Positions 38,161-47,816 of a stretch of 64,000 bases of DNA are shown here, piece after piece. A program made the position numbers and the translations under genes. A model generated the notes under the pieces. The model searched no databases. It worked only from the letters and a program-made list of their open reading frames with translations, and was not told where the DNA came from. The stretch's first letter is position 1. Each line of letters opens with the position of its first letter. Source of the stretch: Hyphomonas sp. CY54-11-8 (GTDB lineage Bacteria > Pseudomonadota > Alphaproteobacteria > Caulobacterales > Hyphomonadaceae); the NCBI RefSeq assembly GCF_000682735.1, contig NZ_AWFD01000008.1, forward strand, positions 19,435 to 83,434. Direction: 5' to 3'.

Positions 38161-38661
38161 TCAGCCCGGCAGCTTGCCATCTCCCGGAACGCCGCCCGGC
38201 ATGATGGGGCGCGGGGCATAGGCGCCGAGGGCGAGGTGGCGGTCATACATGACCATCGCGCCTGCGAGGCTGAGATTGATGCAGAACTTGGTCGGGATCT
38301 TCACGACATGGTCGCAGCGGGCGATCGTTTCCGGCGACAGGCTGCCGCGCTCCGGGCCGAGGATATAGGCCGCCTGCACCGGATGGCGGAAGGTTGGCAG
38401 CATCACGGCGTCGTCGGTCAGCTCCACGCCGACCAGCTGGCAGCCGCGCGGCAGCTGCATCTCGTCGATCGTGTCGTACTGGTAGTACGGGATGTGACCC
38501 GCCGTTTTGGACGTGTCGGCGGCATAGGCCGCCCGCAGGCGATGCTCTGCGTCGATAGAGAAGAAAAAGCTCGCCCCGAACGCGTTCGCCGTCCGCATCA
38601 GCGCGCCGAGATTCATGGCCTTGGAGATCCGCTCCGACCCGATGGCAAAATATCCGCGCAT
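38161..38661 (-). CDS. SpoU/TrmH-family RNA methyltransferase
   Basis: A 166-residue SPOUT methyltransferase of the TrmH (SpoU) branch; start at 38661 (MRGYFAIGSERISKAMNLG). The three knot motifs are visible: motif 1 NLGALMRTANAFGA, motif 2 ILGPERGSLSPET and motif 3 IPTKFCINLSLAGAMVMYDR. Such proteins methylate ribose 2'-OH of tRNA or rRNA; the target is unknown. It is shorter than RlmB-type enzymes because it lacks an N-terminal RNA-binding domain. It starts 4 nt after the membrane-protein gene stop, in an operon with the isoaspartyl peptidase. Confidence 0.9.
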   Translation of the reverse strand: MRGYFAIGSERISKAMNLGALMRTANAFGASFFFSIDAEHRLRAAYAADTSKTAGHIPYYQYDTIDEMQLPRGCQLVGVELTDDAVMLPTFRHPVQAAYILGPERGSLSPETIARCDHVVKIPTKFCINLSLAGAMVMYDRHLALGAYAPRPIMPGGVPGDGKLPG

Positions 38662-38665
38662 GGGC

Positions 38666-38986
38666 TCAGAATGCTCTCGCAATGAAGCGCAGATAGGCAA
38701 GAGAGAGAAGAATGGCCATTGGCGCTGTATAAGTCACCCGCCGGGCAAGGCGCAAATGCGAGATCGGGGCAGGGTAGGTCTTAGCCAGCCAGGCGGTGTG
38801 CTCGCCGATCTCTGCCGACGTGCCGACCGCCGCAATGGCGGCGCGGTAGATGGCATCGCGATAGTCACCGCCGAATTTCTCTGCCAGCGCCCGGCGCAGC
38901 GACACCGAGATCAGCATCCGCATCTGCGCCGCCAGCACCAGGGTGAAACCGGTTACGCCCAGAACGATCCAGCCAGCGACGATCAT
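38666..38986 (-). CDS. Small membrane protein of unknown function
   Basis: A 106-residue protein with one strong N-terminal membrane span (IVAGWIVLGVTGFTLVLAA, residues 2-20), a cytoplasmic or periplasmic basic region (RRALAEKFGGDYRDAIYR), and a possible second span near the end (YTAPMAILLSLAYLRFI). No family is recognised. It overlaps the stop of the isoaspartyl-peptidase gene by 4 nt and lies 4 nt before the TrmH-family gene, so the three are co-transcribed. Confidence 0.7.
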   Translation of the reverse strand: MIVAGWIVLGVTGFTLVLAAQMRMLISVSLRRALAEKFGGDYRDAIYRAAIAAVGTSAEIGEHTAWLAKTYPAPISHLRLARRVTYTAPMAILLSLAYLRFIARAF

Positions 38987-39852
38987 GCGAAGGTTGCCAC
39001 TTCGAACCGGCCGTCGGCATCCATCAAGCCGCGCTTCAGGCCGCCGGAATTGGAGCCTGTGATCAGCGTTCCGTCGGCGCCGACGGCGATCATGCCGCCT
39101 TCGCCGCCGAGGTGTTTAACATCGTCCAGCGCGCCTTGCACGGCATCCTCCAGCGAGGCGCCGCCATAGCGGATCCGGGCGGAAACGTCCGCAGCGGCGG
39201 CCGCGCGGATGAAATACTCACCAAGGCCCGTACAGGAGATGGCGCAGCGCTCATCCGCCCAGGTGCCGGCCCCGATCAGGGGCGTATCGCCCACCCGGCC
39301 AGGGGTCTTGGACTTCACCCCGCCGGTGGAGGTGGCGGCCGCGAGGTCGCCATACTGGTCCAGCACCACCGCGCCGACCGTGCCCATGGCCCGGGCCGGT
39401 AGCAGGCAGCGCTCTTCCACCGGCTGGTAATAGGTATCGGGGTCGCGCACTTCTGGCAGGCCATATTCCGTCGCCAGCGCCCAGGCGCCTTCGCCCGCGA
39501 TCAGCACGTGCGGCGTGCGCTCCATGACGATCCGGGCAGCGGCGATGGGGCTGATGATGCCGGAGAGGGCCGCAACGGCCCCGGCATTGCGGGTACGCCC
39601 GTCCATGATGGCCGCGTCCAGCTCATATCGCCCGTCCTTATTGGGCGCAGCGCCCTTTCCGGCCAGGTGCAGGCCGGACTCTTCGAGCGCCGCGACCATG
39701 GCCTCCACAACGTCCAGCGCGGCCACGCCTGAGGCCAGCCGTTTGCCGCCTTCGCGCAGCAGTTCGGCCATGTGCGCTTCTTCGCGTGAATAGTCGCGCC
39801 CGAAAACCGGTCCGGCGCCGCCATGCAGGGCGATGGCCCATTTCCTCGCCAT
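38983..39852 (-). CDS. iaaA: Isoaspartyl peptidase/L-asparaginase
   Basis: A 289-residue N-terminal-nucleophile hydrolase (plant-type asparaginase family) that removes isoaspartyl residues from peptides and hydrolyses asparagine. It opens WAIALHGGAGPV, the family signature. The autoprocessing nucleophile is Thr158 (MGTVGAVVLD), with the supporting segment STGGVKSKTPGRVGDTPLIGAGTWAD downstream. Length is standard. GGGAG precedes its ATG. First gene of a three-gene operon (peptidase, membrane protein, TrmH-type methyltransferase) with overlapping or near-adjacent ends. Confidence 0.93.
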   Translation of the reverse strand: MARKWAIALHGGAGPVFGRDYSREEAHMAELLREGGKRLASGVAALDVVEAMVAALEESGLHLAGKGAAPNKDGRYELDAAIMDGRTRNAGAVAALSGIISPIAAARIVMERTPHVLIAGEGAWALATEYGLPEVRDPDTYYQPVEERCLLPARAMGTVGAVVLDQYGDLAAATSTGGVKSKTPGRVGDTPLIGAGTWADERCAISCTGLGEYFIRAAAAADVSARIRYGGASLEDAVQGALDDVKHLGGEGGMIAVGADGTLITGSNSGGLKRGLMDADGRFEVATFA

Positions 39853-39948
39853 AGCTGGTAATACTCCCTTACGTCAGGCTTGGATTATGAAGGCCACACC
39901 GCTACCGTCTGGCGCAGCAAACAACAAGACAGGAAGGGAAGCGCGCTC

Positions 39949-40941
39949 ATGAAAGCTGTGCTGTCGAAAGAAGTCGGCGGACCGGAAACTCTGGTCCTCG
40001 AAGAGATCGCCTCGCCGGAATACGGCAAGAACCAGGTTCTGGTGCGGGTGAAGGCGTGCGGGGTGAACTTCCCGGACTCGCTGATGATCAAGGACATGTA
40101 TCAGTTCAAGCCGCCGCGTCCGTTCAGCCCGGGTGGCGAAGTGGCCGGCTTTGTCGAAGCAGTCGGGGAAGGCGTCACCCATGTGAAGCCCGGCGACCGG
40201 GTTCTGGCGTCCATCGGCAATGGCGGCATGGCGGAACTGGCCGTCGCGGCGGCCCATTCCGTGATGCCCATCCCGGACGACATGCCGTTCGCCGAGGCGG
40301 CGGCGTTCATGATGACCTATGGCACGTCCTATTACGCCCTGAAGGACCGGGCGGACCCGAAAAAAGGCGAGAAGCTGCTCGTCCTCGGCGCGGCTGGCGG
40401 TGTCGGCATCGCGGCGGTCGAGCTTGGCAAGGCGATGGGCCTCGAAGTCATCGCGGCCTGTTCCAGCCAGGAGAAGGTGGATTTCTGCCTCGGCAAGGGC
40501 GCCGACAAGGGCCTCGTCTATGCCCGCGAGCTCGACAAGGACGGCATGAAAGCCTTCTCGAACGACATCAAGGAAATCTCCGGCGGCGGCGTGGACATCA
40601 TCTATGACGGCGTCGGAGGCAATTATGCCGAGCCAGCACTGCGCGCGATGAACTGGGAAGGCCGTTTCCTCGTGATCGGTTTCCCGGCCGGCATTCCGAA
40701 GATCCCGCTGAACCTGACCCTCTTGAAAAGCTGCGACATCCGCGGCGTGTTCTGGGGCGCGGCGGTGGCCCGCGATCCGAAGGCGCATGCGCAGAACGTC
40801 AAGGAACTGTTCGAGCTCTACACCGCTGGCAAGATCCGTCCGCACGTCTCCAACACCTATCCGCTGGAGAAGTCGGCCGATGCCATCCTTGAACTGACGG
40901 AACGCCGGGCCCAGGGCAAGGTCGTCATCGTCATCGACTAA
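39949..40941 (+). CDS. NADPH:quinone oxidoreductase family protein
   Basis: A 330-residue zinc-independent quinone oxidoreductase of the MDR superfamily. Start at 39949 (MKAVLSKEVGGPETLVLEE), with GGAAGGGAAG upstream; a longer frame begins at 39880 without support. The GroES-like half contains RVKACGVNFPDSL and PFSPGGEVAGFVEAVGEGV; the cofactor loop is GAAGGVGIAAVELGKAMG (about 147-164). It lacks the structural zinc cysteines. Likely reduces quinones or enoyl compounds with NADPH. It stands alone between the isoaspartyl peptidase (divergent) and pip. Confidence 0.9.
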   Translation: MKAVLSKEVGGPETLVLEEIASPEYGKNQVLVRVKACGVNFPDSLMIKDMYQFKPPRPFSPGGEVAGFVEAVGEGVTHVKPGDRVLASIGNGGMAELAVAAAHSVMPIPDDMPFAEAAAFMMTYGTSYYALKDRADPKKGEKLLVLGAAGGVGIAAVELGKAMGLEVIAACSSQEKVDFCLGKGADKGLVYARELDKDGMKAFSNDIKEISGGGVDIIYDGVGGNYAEPALRAMNWEGRFLVIGFPAGIPKIPLNLTLLKSCDIRGVFWGAAVARDPKAHAQNVKELFELYTAGKIRPHVSNTYPLEKSADAILELTERRAQGKVVIVID

Positions 40942-40983
40942 GCGGCAGTCCATGGCTTTCCCGGTACCGGCCTCCTGATCTAG

Positions 40984-41967
<984 letters not shown>

Positions 41968-42004
41968 GGGCGCTGACGGACACTGCTAGTTGAGTCTCAA
42001 ATGA

Positions 42005-42034
42005 AAAGCCCGCCGGTGCGATCCGGCGGGCTTT
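42005..42034. terminator. Bidirectional terminator between pip and dnaK
   Basis: A perfect 12-bp stem (AAAGCCCGCCGG and CCGGCGGGCTTT) with a 6-nt loop. A- and T-tracts on both sides let it stop pip from the left and dnaK from the right; it lies 37 bp after the pip stop and 22 bp from the dnaK stop. Confidence 0.9.
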
Positions 42035-42056
42035 GTCTTTTCCGTTATCTGACGGA

Positions 42057-43961
42057 TTATTTCTTGTCGTCGTCGACTTCCTCGAAGTCGGCATCGACCA
42101 CATCGTCGCCATCTGCAGCGGCGTCCGCTGCCGCGTCAGCATGAGCGGTCGACTCCTGCTGGCTGGCGTAGATGGCTTCGCCGAGTTTCATGGCGGCCGA
42201 CATCAGGGCCTGATGCTTGGCCTGGATGTCTGCGAGATTGTCCGTTTCGCGGGCTTCTTTCAGCTCGCCGACGGCTTTCTCGATCTCGCCTTTGACGTCC
42301 TCGGAGACCTTGTCGCCATGCTCTTCGAGCTGCTTCTCGGTCTGGTGCACCAGGGCTTCGGCGTGGTTCTTCGCTTCCACCAGTTCGCGGCGGGCCTTGT
42401 CGGCACCTGCATTGGCTTCAGCGTCTGCCATCATGCCTTTGATGTCGTCTTCCGAGAGACCGCCATCGGCCTGGATGGTGATGACCTGTTCCTTGCCGGT
42501 GGCCTTGTCCTTGGCGGACACGGACACAATGCCGTTGGCGTCGATGTCGAAGGTCACTTCGATCTGCGGCACGCCGCGCGGGGCCGGCGGGATGCCTTCG
42601 AGGTTGAACTGGCCGAGCATCTTGTTGTCAGCGGCCATTTCGCGCTCACCTTGGAAGACCTTGATCGTCACGGCGGGCTGGTTGTCGTCAGCCGTCGAGA
42701 AGACCTGGGACTTCTTGGTCGGGATCGTCGTGTTGCGGTCGATCAGGCGGGTGAACACGCCGCCGAGCGTCTCGATACCGAGCGACAGCGGGGTCACGTC
42801 GAGAAGGACCACATCCTTCACATCGCCCTGCAGCACGCCGCCCTGGATCGCGGCGCCGATGGCGACCACTTCATCCGGGTTCACACCTTTGTGCGGTTCA
42901 CGGCCGAAGAATTTCTTCACCGCTTCCTGGACAGCCGGCATACGGGTCATACCGCCGACCAGAACCACTTCGTCGATCTCGGAAGCCGACTTGCCGGCAT
43001 CCTTGAGTGCTTTCTCGCACGGCGCGATGGTGCGCTTCACGAGGTCCTCGACCAGGGTTTCGAACTTGGCGCGTGTCAGCTTGATGTTGAGGTGTTTCGG
43101 GCCAGTCGCATCCGCCGTGATGAAAGGCAGGTTCACTTCGTATTGCGAAGCGGACGACAGCTCTTTCTTGGCCTTTTCGGCTTCTTCCTTCAGACGCTGG
43201 AGGGCCAGCTTGTCCGTCTTCAGGTCGATGCCCTGATCCTTTTTGAACTCTTCGGCGAGATAGTCGACGATGCGAAGGTCGAAGTCTTCACCGCCGAGGA
43301 AGGTGTCGCCGTTCGTCGACAGAACTTCGAACACACCGTCGCCGATTTCCAGCAGCGAGACGTCGAACGTACCACCGCCAAGGTCGTAAACGGCGATCGT
43401 CTTGTTCTCGCCTTTGTCGAGGCCATAGGCGAGGGCAGCTGCCGTCGGTTCGTTGATGATGCGCAGCACTTCGAGACCGGCAATCTTGCCGGCGTCTTTC
43501 GTGGCCTGACGCTGGGCGTCGTTGAAGTAGGCCGGGACCGTGATGACGGCCTGGGTCACTTCGCTGCCCAGATAGGCTTCTGCGGTTTCCTTCATCTTGG
43601 TGAGGATGAAGGCGGAAATTTCCTGCGGGGCGTAGTCCTTGTCGCGGCCTTTGACCCATGCATCGCCATTCGGGCCCTTGACGATCTCGAAAGGCGAGAT
43701 GGCCTTATCCTTCTGCGCGGTCGGATCGTCGAACTGACGGCCGATCAGGCGCTTGATGGCGTAGAATGTGAAATCCGGGTTGGTCACGGCCTGCCGGCGT
43801 GCCGGCATGCCGATGAGGCGCTCGCCGCCTTCGGTGAAGGCAACGACGGACGGGGTCGTGCGCGCGCCTTCTGCGTTCTCGATGACCTTCGCCTGGCCGC
43901 CTTCCATGACGGCAACGCAGGAGTTCGTGGTCCCGAGGTCGATACCGATAATCTTACTCAT
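42057..43961 (-). CDS. dnaK: Molecular chaperone DnaK (Hsp70)
   Basis: A 634-residue Hsp70 chaperone. The first motif [20 protein letters not shown] opens the ATPase domain, followed by [31 protein letters not shown] and [13 protein letters not shown]. The substrate-binding domain starts [16 protein letters not shown], and the acidic C-terminal tail ends [12 protein letters not shown]. DnaK refolds proteins with DnaJ and GrpE. No dnaJ gene follows here; a terminator at 42005-42034 ends the unit. An RpoH-type promoter lies upstream (44101-44130), so it is heat-shock controlled and monocistronic. Confidence 0.99.
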   Translation of the reverse strand: MSKIIGIDLGTTNSCVAVMEGGQAKVIENAEGARTTPSVVAFTEGGERLIGMPARRQAVTNPDFTFYAIKRLIGRQFDDPTAQKDKAISPFEIVKGPNGDAWVKGRDKDYAPQEISAFILTKMKETAEAYLGSEVTQAVITVPAYFNDAQRQATKDAGKIAGLEVLRIINEPTAAALAYGLDKGENKTIAVYDLGGGTFDVSLLEIGDGVFEVLSTNGDTFLGGEDFDLRIVDYLAEEFKKDQGIDLKTDKLALQRLKEEAEKAKKELSSASQYEVNLPFITADATGPKHLNIKLTRAKFETLVEDLVKRTIAPCEKALKDAGKSASEIDEVVLVGGMTRMPAVQEAVKKFFGREPHKGVNPDEVVAIGAAIQGGVLQGDVKDVVLLDVTPLSLGIETLGGVFTRLIDRNTTIPTKKSQVFSTADDNQPAVTIKVFQGEREMAADNKMLGQFNLEGIPPAPRGVPQIEVTFDIDANGIVSVSAKDKATGKEQVITIQADGGLSEDDIKGMMADAEANAGADKARRELVEAKNHAEALVHQTEKQLEEHGDKVSEDVKGEIEKAVGELKEARETDNLADIQAKHQALMSAAMKLGEAIYASQQESTAHADAAADAAADGDDVVDADFEEVDDDKK

Positions 43962-44100
43962 TTTGTGTCTCTCTCTCCTTTAGCCGCCACCCGCCCAGTT
44001 TCGCGCGGTCTGCTTAGCAGCCCCGCAAGGCAGATGGCTCTGCAAGTGACGTTTTGAGTAGGCGAATGGAGGGTTTGAACCTGTTCGCCCGTTCGGTCTG

Positions 44101-44130
44101 GGATATGGGGAAATTTCAACGCGTCACAAG
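44101..44130 (-). promoter_or_regulatory. RpoH (sigma-32)-type promoter of dnaK
   Basis: On the minus strand CTTGTGA (44124-44130) and CCCCATATCC (44101-44110) are separated by 13 bp, an excellent match to the heat-shock consensus (CTTGAAA, 11-15 bp, CCCCATNT). The expected start would leave a 5' leader of about 130 nt before the dnaK ATG at 43961. The gap 43962-44324 holds no gene of its own besides this promoter. Confidence 0.85.
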
Positions 44131-44324
44131 AGGCCTGCGACGCCTTTTCCATGTCTCGCTGTGCTTTGCGGCCATAGACCGCGCCTATGGCAGCGAATTG
44201 CAGGATTTATTTGAGAATCATTCGCACTTGGGCCAGATTGGCCGGTGGAACAGGCGCTATTCATGGTCCTTACATGGTCTGTTCCTGGTGTTCTTCATGG
44301 TCTGGAGCGGGAGTTATCCAACAG

Positions 44325-44513
44325 ATGTCATTGCAAGCGTTCAAGACGATGACCTACAGCCTGATGCACCTGTCAGTGGCGATGACGGTGGCCCTCATCC
44401 TGACCGGCAGCTGGCACGCCGCGCTGGCCATCGGCCTGATCGAACCGCTGGTGCAGACGGCCGCCTACACGCTGCACGAACGCGCCTGGGCCCGCGCCAC
44501 GCCCGTCCGGTAA
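44325..44513 (+). CDS. DUF2061 family small membrane protein
   Basis: A 62-residue membrane protein starting at 44325 (MSLQAFKTMTYSLMH), with GGGAG upstream. It matches the DUF2061 pattern: a hydrophobic span (SVAMTVALILTGSWHAALAIGLIEPLVQ), then the closing YTLHERAWAR. The function of DUF2061 is unknown. Longer upstream frames to 44187 or 44054 are not supported because they lack the family features and overlap the dnaK promoter. Diverges from dnaK. Confidence 0.85.
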   Translation: MSLQAFKTMTYSLMHLSVAMTVALILTGSWHAALAIGLIEPLVQTAAYTLHERAWARATPVR

Positions 44514-44593
44514 CGTCTCAAAGCGTTCATGTGCGGGCGGGGGCGAACCGTGCTAGGCCTCTACCTGAAGGCGCATGACGAAAAGGCGGGGCG

Positions 44594-45418
44594 ATGCAGC
44601 TGGAAGTCATCAGCACGGTGAACGACCCCGGCGTGCCGGGCAAAACAGGTGATGACCGGGCCGGATTCGACGCTGCCGCAGGCACCGCCTGGGTGTTGGA
44701 CGGGGCGACCGATGTGACCGATTTGCGCCCGTTCCCGGCCTGCGAAAGCGGCGCGGCCTGGATCGCCGAAGCCCTGTCAGACCGGCTGATGCAGGGGCCT
44801 CAGAGCGGCGAGACACCCGAGGCCTATTTCGCCGCCGTCCTCGCTGATGTGCGTCAGCGCGCCGAAGCCGAAAGCCGGATTCCATTGGAGAAATTACCGG
44901 GCGAGGCCCTGCCAATCGCTGCAGGTATCTGGATGTGGCTGCAGGGCGACGAGGCGGTTTTTGTCTTCATGGGCGACTGCATGGCGCTCGTCCGGTCCGG
45001 GTCAGAGGTGCGCCTGATCGGTCATGCGGAAAAGGTGGAAGACGAGACCGCCGCAGCCCGCCGCGTGATGGCCCTGACGCCGGAAGAACGCATGGGTTGG
45101 CTGCGTCAGAGCCGGCGGCTCTCTAACGAAGTCGGAGGTGTTTTCGGTCTAGGCCCGGCGGTCGCCGGCAACCTCCAAATCCAGCGTGCGACGGTGAAAC
45201 CGGGCCACGAAGTCTGCCTGGTGAGCGACGGCCTCTACCGGCTCATCTCGCCCTACGCGACGCACACGTTGGAAAGCCTGATGGCGGACCTGTCTGAGCG
45301 GGGTCTGCCCGCCCTGATCCGCGTGCTGCGCGACTTCGAAGACACGCCCCACGAAGACATCCCCCGCATCAAGCGCAGGGACGATGCTTCAGCGGTTTAC
45401 CTGAAAATCGAAGTCTAG
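44594..45418 (+). CDS. PP2C-like protein serine/threonine phosphatase
   Basis: A 274-residue cytoplasmic protein of the PP2C fold. Metal-binding aspartates are visible: GDDRAGFD (about 19-26), WVLDGATD (34-41), the MGDC motif (VFMGDCMALVRSG), SDGLYRLI (SDG motif), and the C-terminal RDDASAVYLKIEV. These Asp residues form the dinuclear metal centre. It may oppose Ser/Thr phosphorylation in stress control, a role suggested only by its location next to grpE, hrcA and dnaK. Its stop overlaps the convergent grpE stop by 4 nt. Confidence 0.85.
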   Translation: MQLEVISTVNDPGVPGKTGDDRAGFDAAAGTAWVLDGATDVTDLRPFPACESGAAWIAEALSDRLMQGPQSGETPEAYFAAVLADVRQRAEAESRIPLEKLPGEALPIAAGIWMWLQGDEAVFVFMGDCMALVRSGSEVRLIGHAEKVEDETAAARRVMALTPEERMGWLRQSRRLSNEVGGVFGLGPAVAGNLQIQRATVKPGHEVCLVSDGLYRLISPYATHTLESLMADLSERGLPALIRVLRDFEDTPHEDIPRIKRRDDASAVYLKIEV

Positions 45419-45975
45419 TTCGTGGAGCCTGCGCTGACGGCGACCATGGCGGCGCGCAGGACACGGTCGCCGATCTTCCAGCCGGTCTGGAACACGTCGT
45501 GGATCGTGCCCGGCGCCTGCGGGGAGGGGACGTTCGCCACGGCCTGGTGCAGGTTCGGGTCGAACGCGTCGCCGGGCAGGGCCGCGATCACGGACACGCC
45601 GTTGCGGGCCAGCGCCGTGTGCAGTTCTTTCTCCGTCATCTCGATGCCGCCGAGCAGGTTCTTGCCGGCTTCCGAGAGCGCGTCGCGATCCCCGTCCGGC
45701 AGGGCGGCGAGGGCGCGGGCGAGATTGTCGGAGACGCTGAGCAGGTCTGCCGCGAACTTCTCGATCGCATAGACCCGCGCATCGGCGACCTCTTTCTGGG
45801 CGCGCTTGCGGGTGTTGTCGAGATCAGCCAGCGTGCGCAGCAGCTGGCCGCGCATCTCTTCCTTTTCCGCTTCGAGGCGGAGGATCGTATCTTCCGGCGT
45901 CGCCTCTTCCGGGGCGGCGTTTTCAGGCGTTTCGACAGATTCCGTGTCTTCAGTCTTCGCTTCGTCGCTCATCAT
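45415..45975 (-). CDS. grpE: Nucleotide exchange factor GrpE
   Basis: A 186-residue GrpE, which exchanges ADP on DnaK. An acidic N-terminal tail (residues 1-30) leads into the coiled coil (RLEAEKEEMRGQLLRTLADLDNTRKRAQKEVADA), followed by the beta domain, with AVANVPSPQAPGTIHDVFQTGWKIGDRVLRAAMVAV near the end. Its start overlaps the hrcA stop by 4 nt, so the pair is translationally coupled (hrcA-grpE). Its stop overlaps the convergent PP2C-like gene. Confidence 0.97.
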   Translation of the reverse strand: MMSDEAKTEDTESVETPENAAPEEATPEDTILRLEAEKEEMRGQLLRTLADLDNTRKRAQKEVADARVYAIEKFAADLLSVSDNLARALAALPDGDRDALSEAGKNLLGGIEMTEKELHTALARNGVSVIAALPGDAFDPNLHQAVANVPSPQAPGTIHDVFQTGWKIGDRVLRAAMVAVSAGSTN

Positions 45976-47060
45976 TTTCCGTCCTTGGCGCGGCGGCGGG
46001 AGAGGATCTCGCCCACGACCTTCGCTGTATAGTCTACCATCGGGATCACTCTTGCATAATTGAGCCGCGTCGGCCCAATCACGCCAAGGGCGCCGATGAC
46101 CTGTTTTCCGCCTCCCATATAGGGCGCGACGATCACACTTGAACCTGATAGCGGGAAAAGCTGGTTTTCAGAGCCGATGAAGAGTCGCACCCCACCGGCT
46201 TCCCGTGTCGTATCGAGGATATCCAGCACGTTCTGTTGGCGCTCCAGCTCATTGAATAGCTGGCGTACGCGGTCGAGATCCTCGGCGGCTTTGGCATCTT
46301 CCAGCAGGTTTGCGCGGCCTCGCACAATCAGGGACCGGCCCCGGCCGGGTGTTTCGCCGCTCCATTGGGCGAGCCCCTGTTCGACAAGGCCGGCGGCAGT
46401 CACATCAAGCTGCGCACGGCGGGAGCTCAGCTCCTCCCGCACATCCTGTGCCGCTTCCGCGAGTGTGCGGCCCTTCATGCGGGTGGAGAGGTAGTTGCCC
46501 GCTTCGATCAGTGCCGTGGAAGGCAGGCCCTCGGGCACCTGGATGAAGCGGTTTTCGACATCGCCATCCTCGGTCAGCAGGATGCAGATGGCATCGCGCG
46601 GGCCGAGCGGCAGAAATTCGACATGGCGCACGGCGGCGTCGCGCTTCGGAGAGGAGACAAGGCCCGCGCCGCCCGCAAGGCCCGAAAGGATATCGGAGGC
46701 TTCGGACAGCACGTTCTCGAAGTCGGCGCCGGCCGATTTCAGGCGGTCGTCGATCGTCTGGCGGTCGGCCCGGGCGGGTTCACCGATCTCCAGGAAACCG
46801 TCCACAAAGAGGCGCAGGCCCATATGGGTCGGTGCGCGCCCGGCGGAGATGTGCGGTGCGTCCAGAAGGCCGAGCTCGGTCAGGTCCGCCATCACGTTCC
46901 GGATCGACGCAGGGGAGAGGGCGATGCTGCCCTTGGACAGGGTGCGCGAGCCGACAGGTTCCCCGGTCGCCAGATAGCCCTCGACGATCTCGCGGAAAAT
47001 GTCCCGCGAGCGCTGGTCGAGGCGCTGCATCAGCGATTGTGTGTCCGGATGCGTTTGCAT
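45972..47060 (-). CDS. hrcA: Heat-inducible repressor HrcA
   Basis: A 362-residue HrcA, the repressor that binds CIRCE operators upstream of groESL and related operons. The N-terminal winged helix (LDQRSRDIFREIVEGYLATGEPVGSRTLSKG, LSPASIRNVMADLTELGLLDAPHISAGRAPTHMGLRLFVD) is canonical; the GAF-like C-terminal part includes QFPLSGSSVIVAPYMGGG-type sequence. A start at ATG 47060 is used; ATG further in could be the true start since no ribosome site precedes 47060. No CIRCE is visible next to this gene. Operon with grpE. Confidence 0.96.
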   Translation of the reverse strand: MQTHPDTQSLMQRLDQRSRDIFREIVEGYLATGEPVGSRTLSKGSIALSPASIRNVMADLTELGLLDAPHISAGRAPTHMGLRLFVDGFLEIGEPARADRQTIDDRLKSAGADFENVLSEASDILSGLAGGAGLVSSPKRDAAVRHVEFLPLGPRDAICILLTEDGDVENRFIQVPEGLPSTALIEAGNYLSTRMKGRTLAEAAQDVREELSSRRAQLDVTAAGLVEQGLAQWSGETPGRGRSLIVRGRANLLEDAKAAEDLDRVRQLFNELERQQNVLDILDTTREAGGVRLFIGSENQLFPLSGSSVIVAPYMGGGKQVIGALGVIGPTRLNYARVIPMVDYTAKVVGEILSRRRAKDGK

Positions 47061-47068
47061 ACCAAAAT

Positions 47069-47097
47069 GGATAGGGGGCCGATGGCCCGCATTCAAT
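47069..47097 (-). promoter_or_regulatory. Possible RpoH-type promoter of hrcA-grpE
   Basis: On the minus strand ATTGAA (47092-47097) and CCCCTATCC (47069-47077) are spaced by 14 bp, resembling the RpoH pattern seen in front of dnaK. The -10 ends only 9 nt before the proposed hrcA ATG, which would make the mRNA essentially leaderless or place the true start farther inside. Candidate only. Confidence 0.4.
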
Positions 47098-47102
47098 AGG
47101 CC

Positions 47103-47816
47103 TCACACCGTGAGGTTGGTGCCATGTTCCCGATCCTGGGCGCTGCGCCATGCGAAATAGGAATAGATTACCGAAATGATCGCGGCGAGCCCGACCCAGG
47201 CGGTCAGCTGGACGGCCAGTAGCAGACCATCAAAAATGAACGCCCCGGCAAGGCCCAGCGCCCCTGCTGCCATGAACAGCGGCCCCGCCACCCGGTGCGT
47301 CTTTTCCCAAGCCGTATCGGACGACAGCGTTCACGGCGTGCGGATGCCAAAGAAGAAGCTGGACCGGGTCTTGGGCAGGTAATTTCCTACGATGATGAAC
47401 AGGACCGAGGCCCCAGCGATGATCCAGCGAACCATCTGACCGGATCCCTCGGCAGCTTCTCCGACGCGGGTCATCTGAAGGGCGACACCGCCATGGATGC
47501 AGGTCAGCAGCACCATGACCGCCAGCCAGATCGCGACATAGCCGCGCCGGCCGGTTTCGATATTGCCCTTCCGCGGATCGATCGAGGGCAGGGCCGCCAT
47601 TAGCAGGCCGACCGCCAGCGTGATCACCGGCAGGGTCCAGAGAAAGCGGATGGCTCCGGCTCGGTCAGTCCAGCGGTCGGGGGCGCCCGAAGGCCCCCAA
47701 TGGATTGGAAATTCTCCGGAGGCCGGAAGCGCATGGATGGCTGCCACCGAGATGGCAACGCTGGCAGCTGTCGCCCCTAGGGTGATCAGAAGACCGTTAC
47801 GGACAAAGGGTTTCAT
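47103..47816 (-). pseudogene. SdpI-family membrane protein gene with in-frame TGA
   Basis: One reading frame encodes an SdpI-type immunity/transport-like membrane protein but is interrupted by TGA at 47331-47333. Before the stop (161 residues) it has a DUF1648-type half (FPIHWGPSGAPDRW), and just at the break the family motif GNYLPKTRSSFFFGIRTP. After the stop, the same frame continues TLSSDTAWEKTHRVAGPLFMAAGALGLAGA, the remaining part of the SdpI domain. In SdpI proteins the motif reads GIRTPWTLSS, so the stop replaces the Trp codon (TGG to TGA). It is a nonsense mutation or a sequencing error; programmed recoding is possible but unsupported. Its start overlaps the sdpR-type stop by 4 nt. 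Confidence 0.85.

Noticed and set aside
42033..44057. 674-codon plus-strand frame opposite dnaK
   Set aside because: Same effect; dnaK is certain and the antisense product shows no motif.
44054..44578. Long plus-strand frame over the DUF2061 gene
   Set aside because: Out of the DUF2061 frame and overlaps the dnaK promoter; the 62-residue DUF2061 product is better supported.
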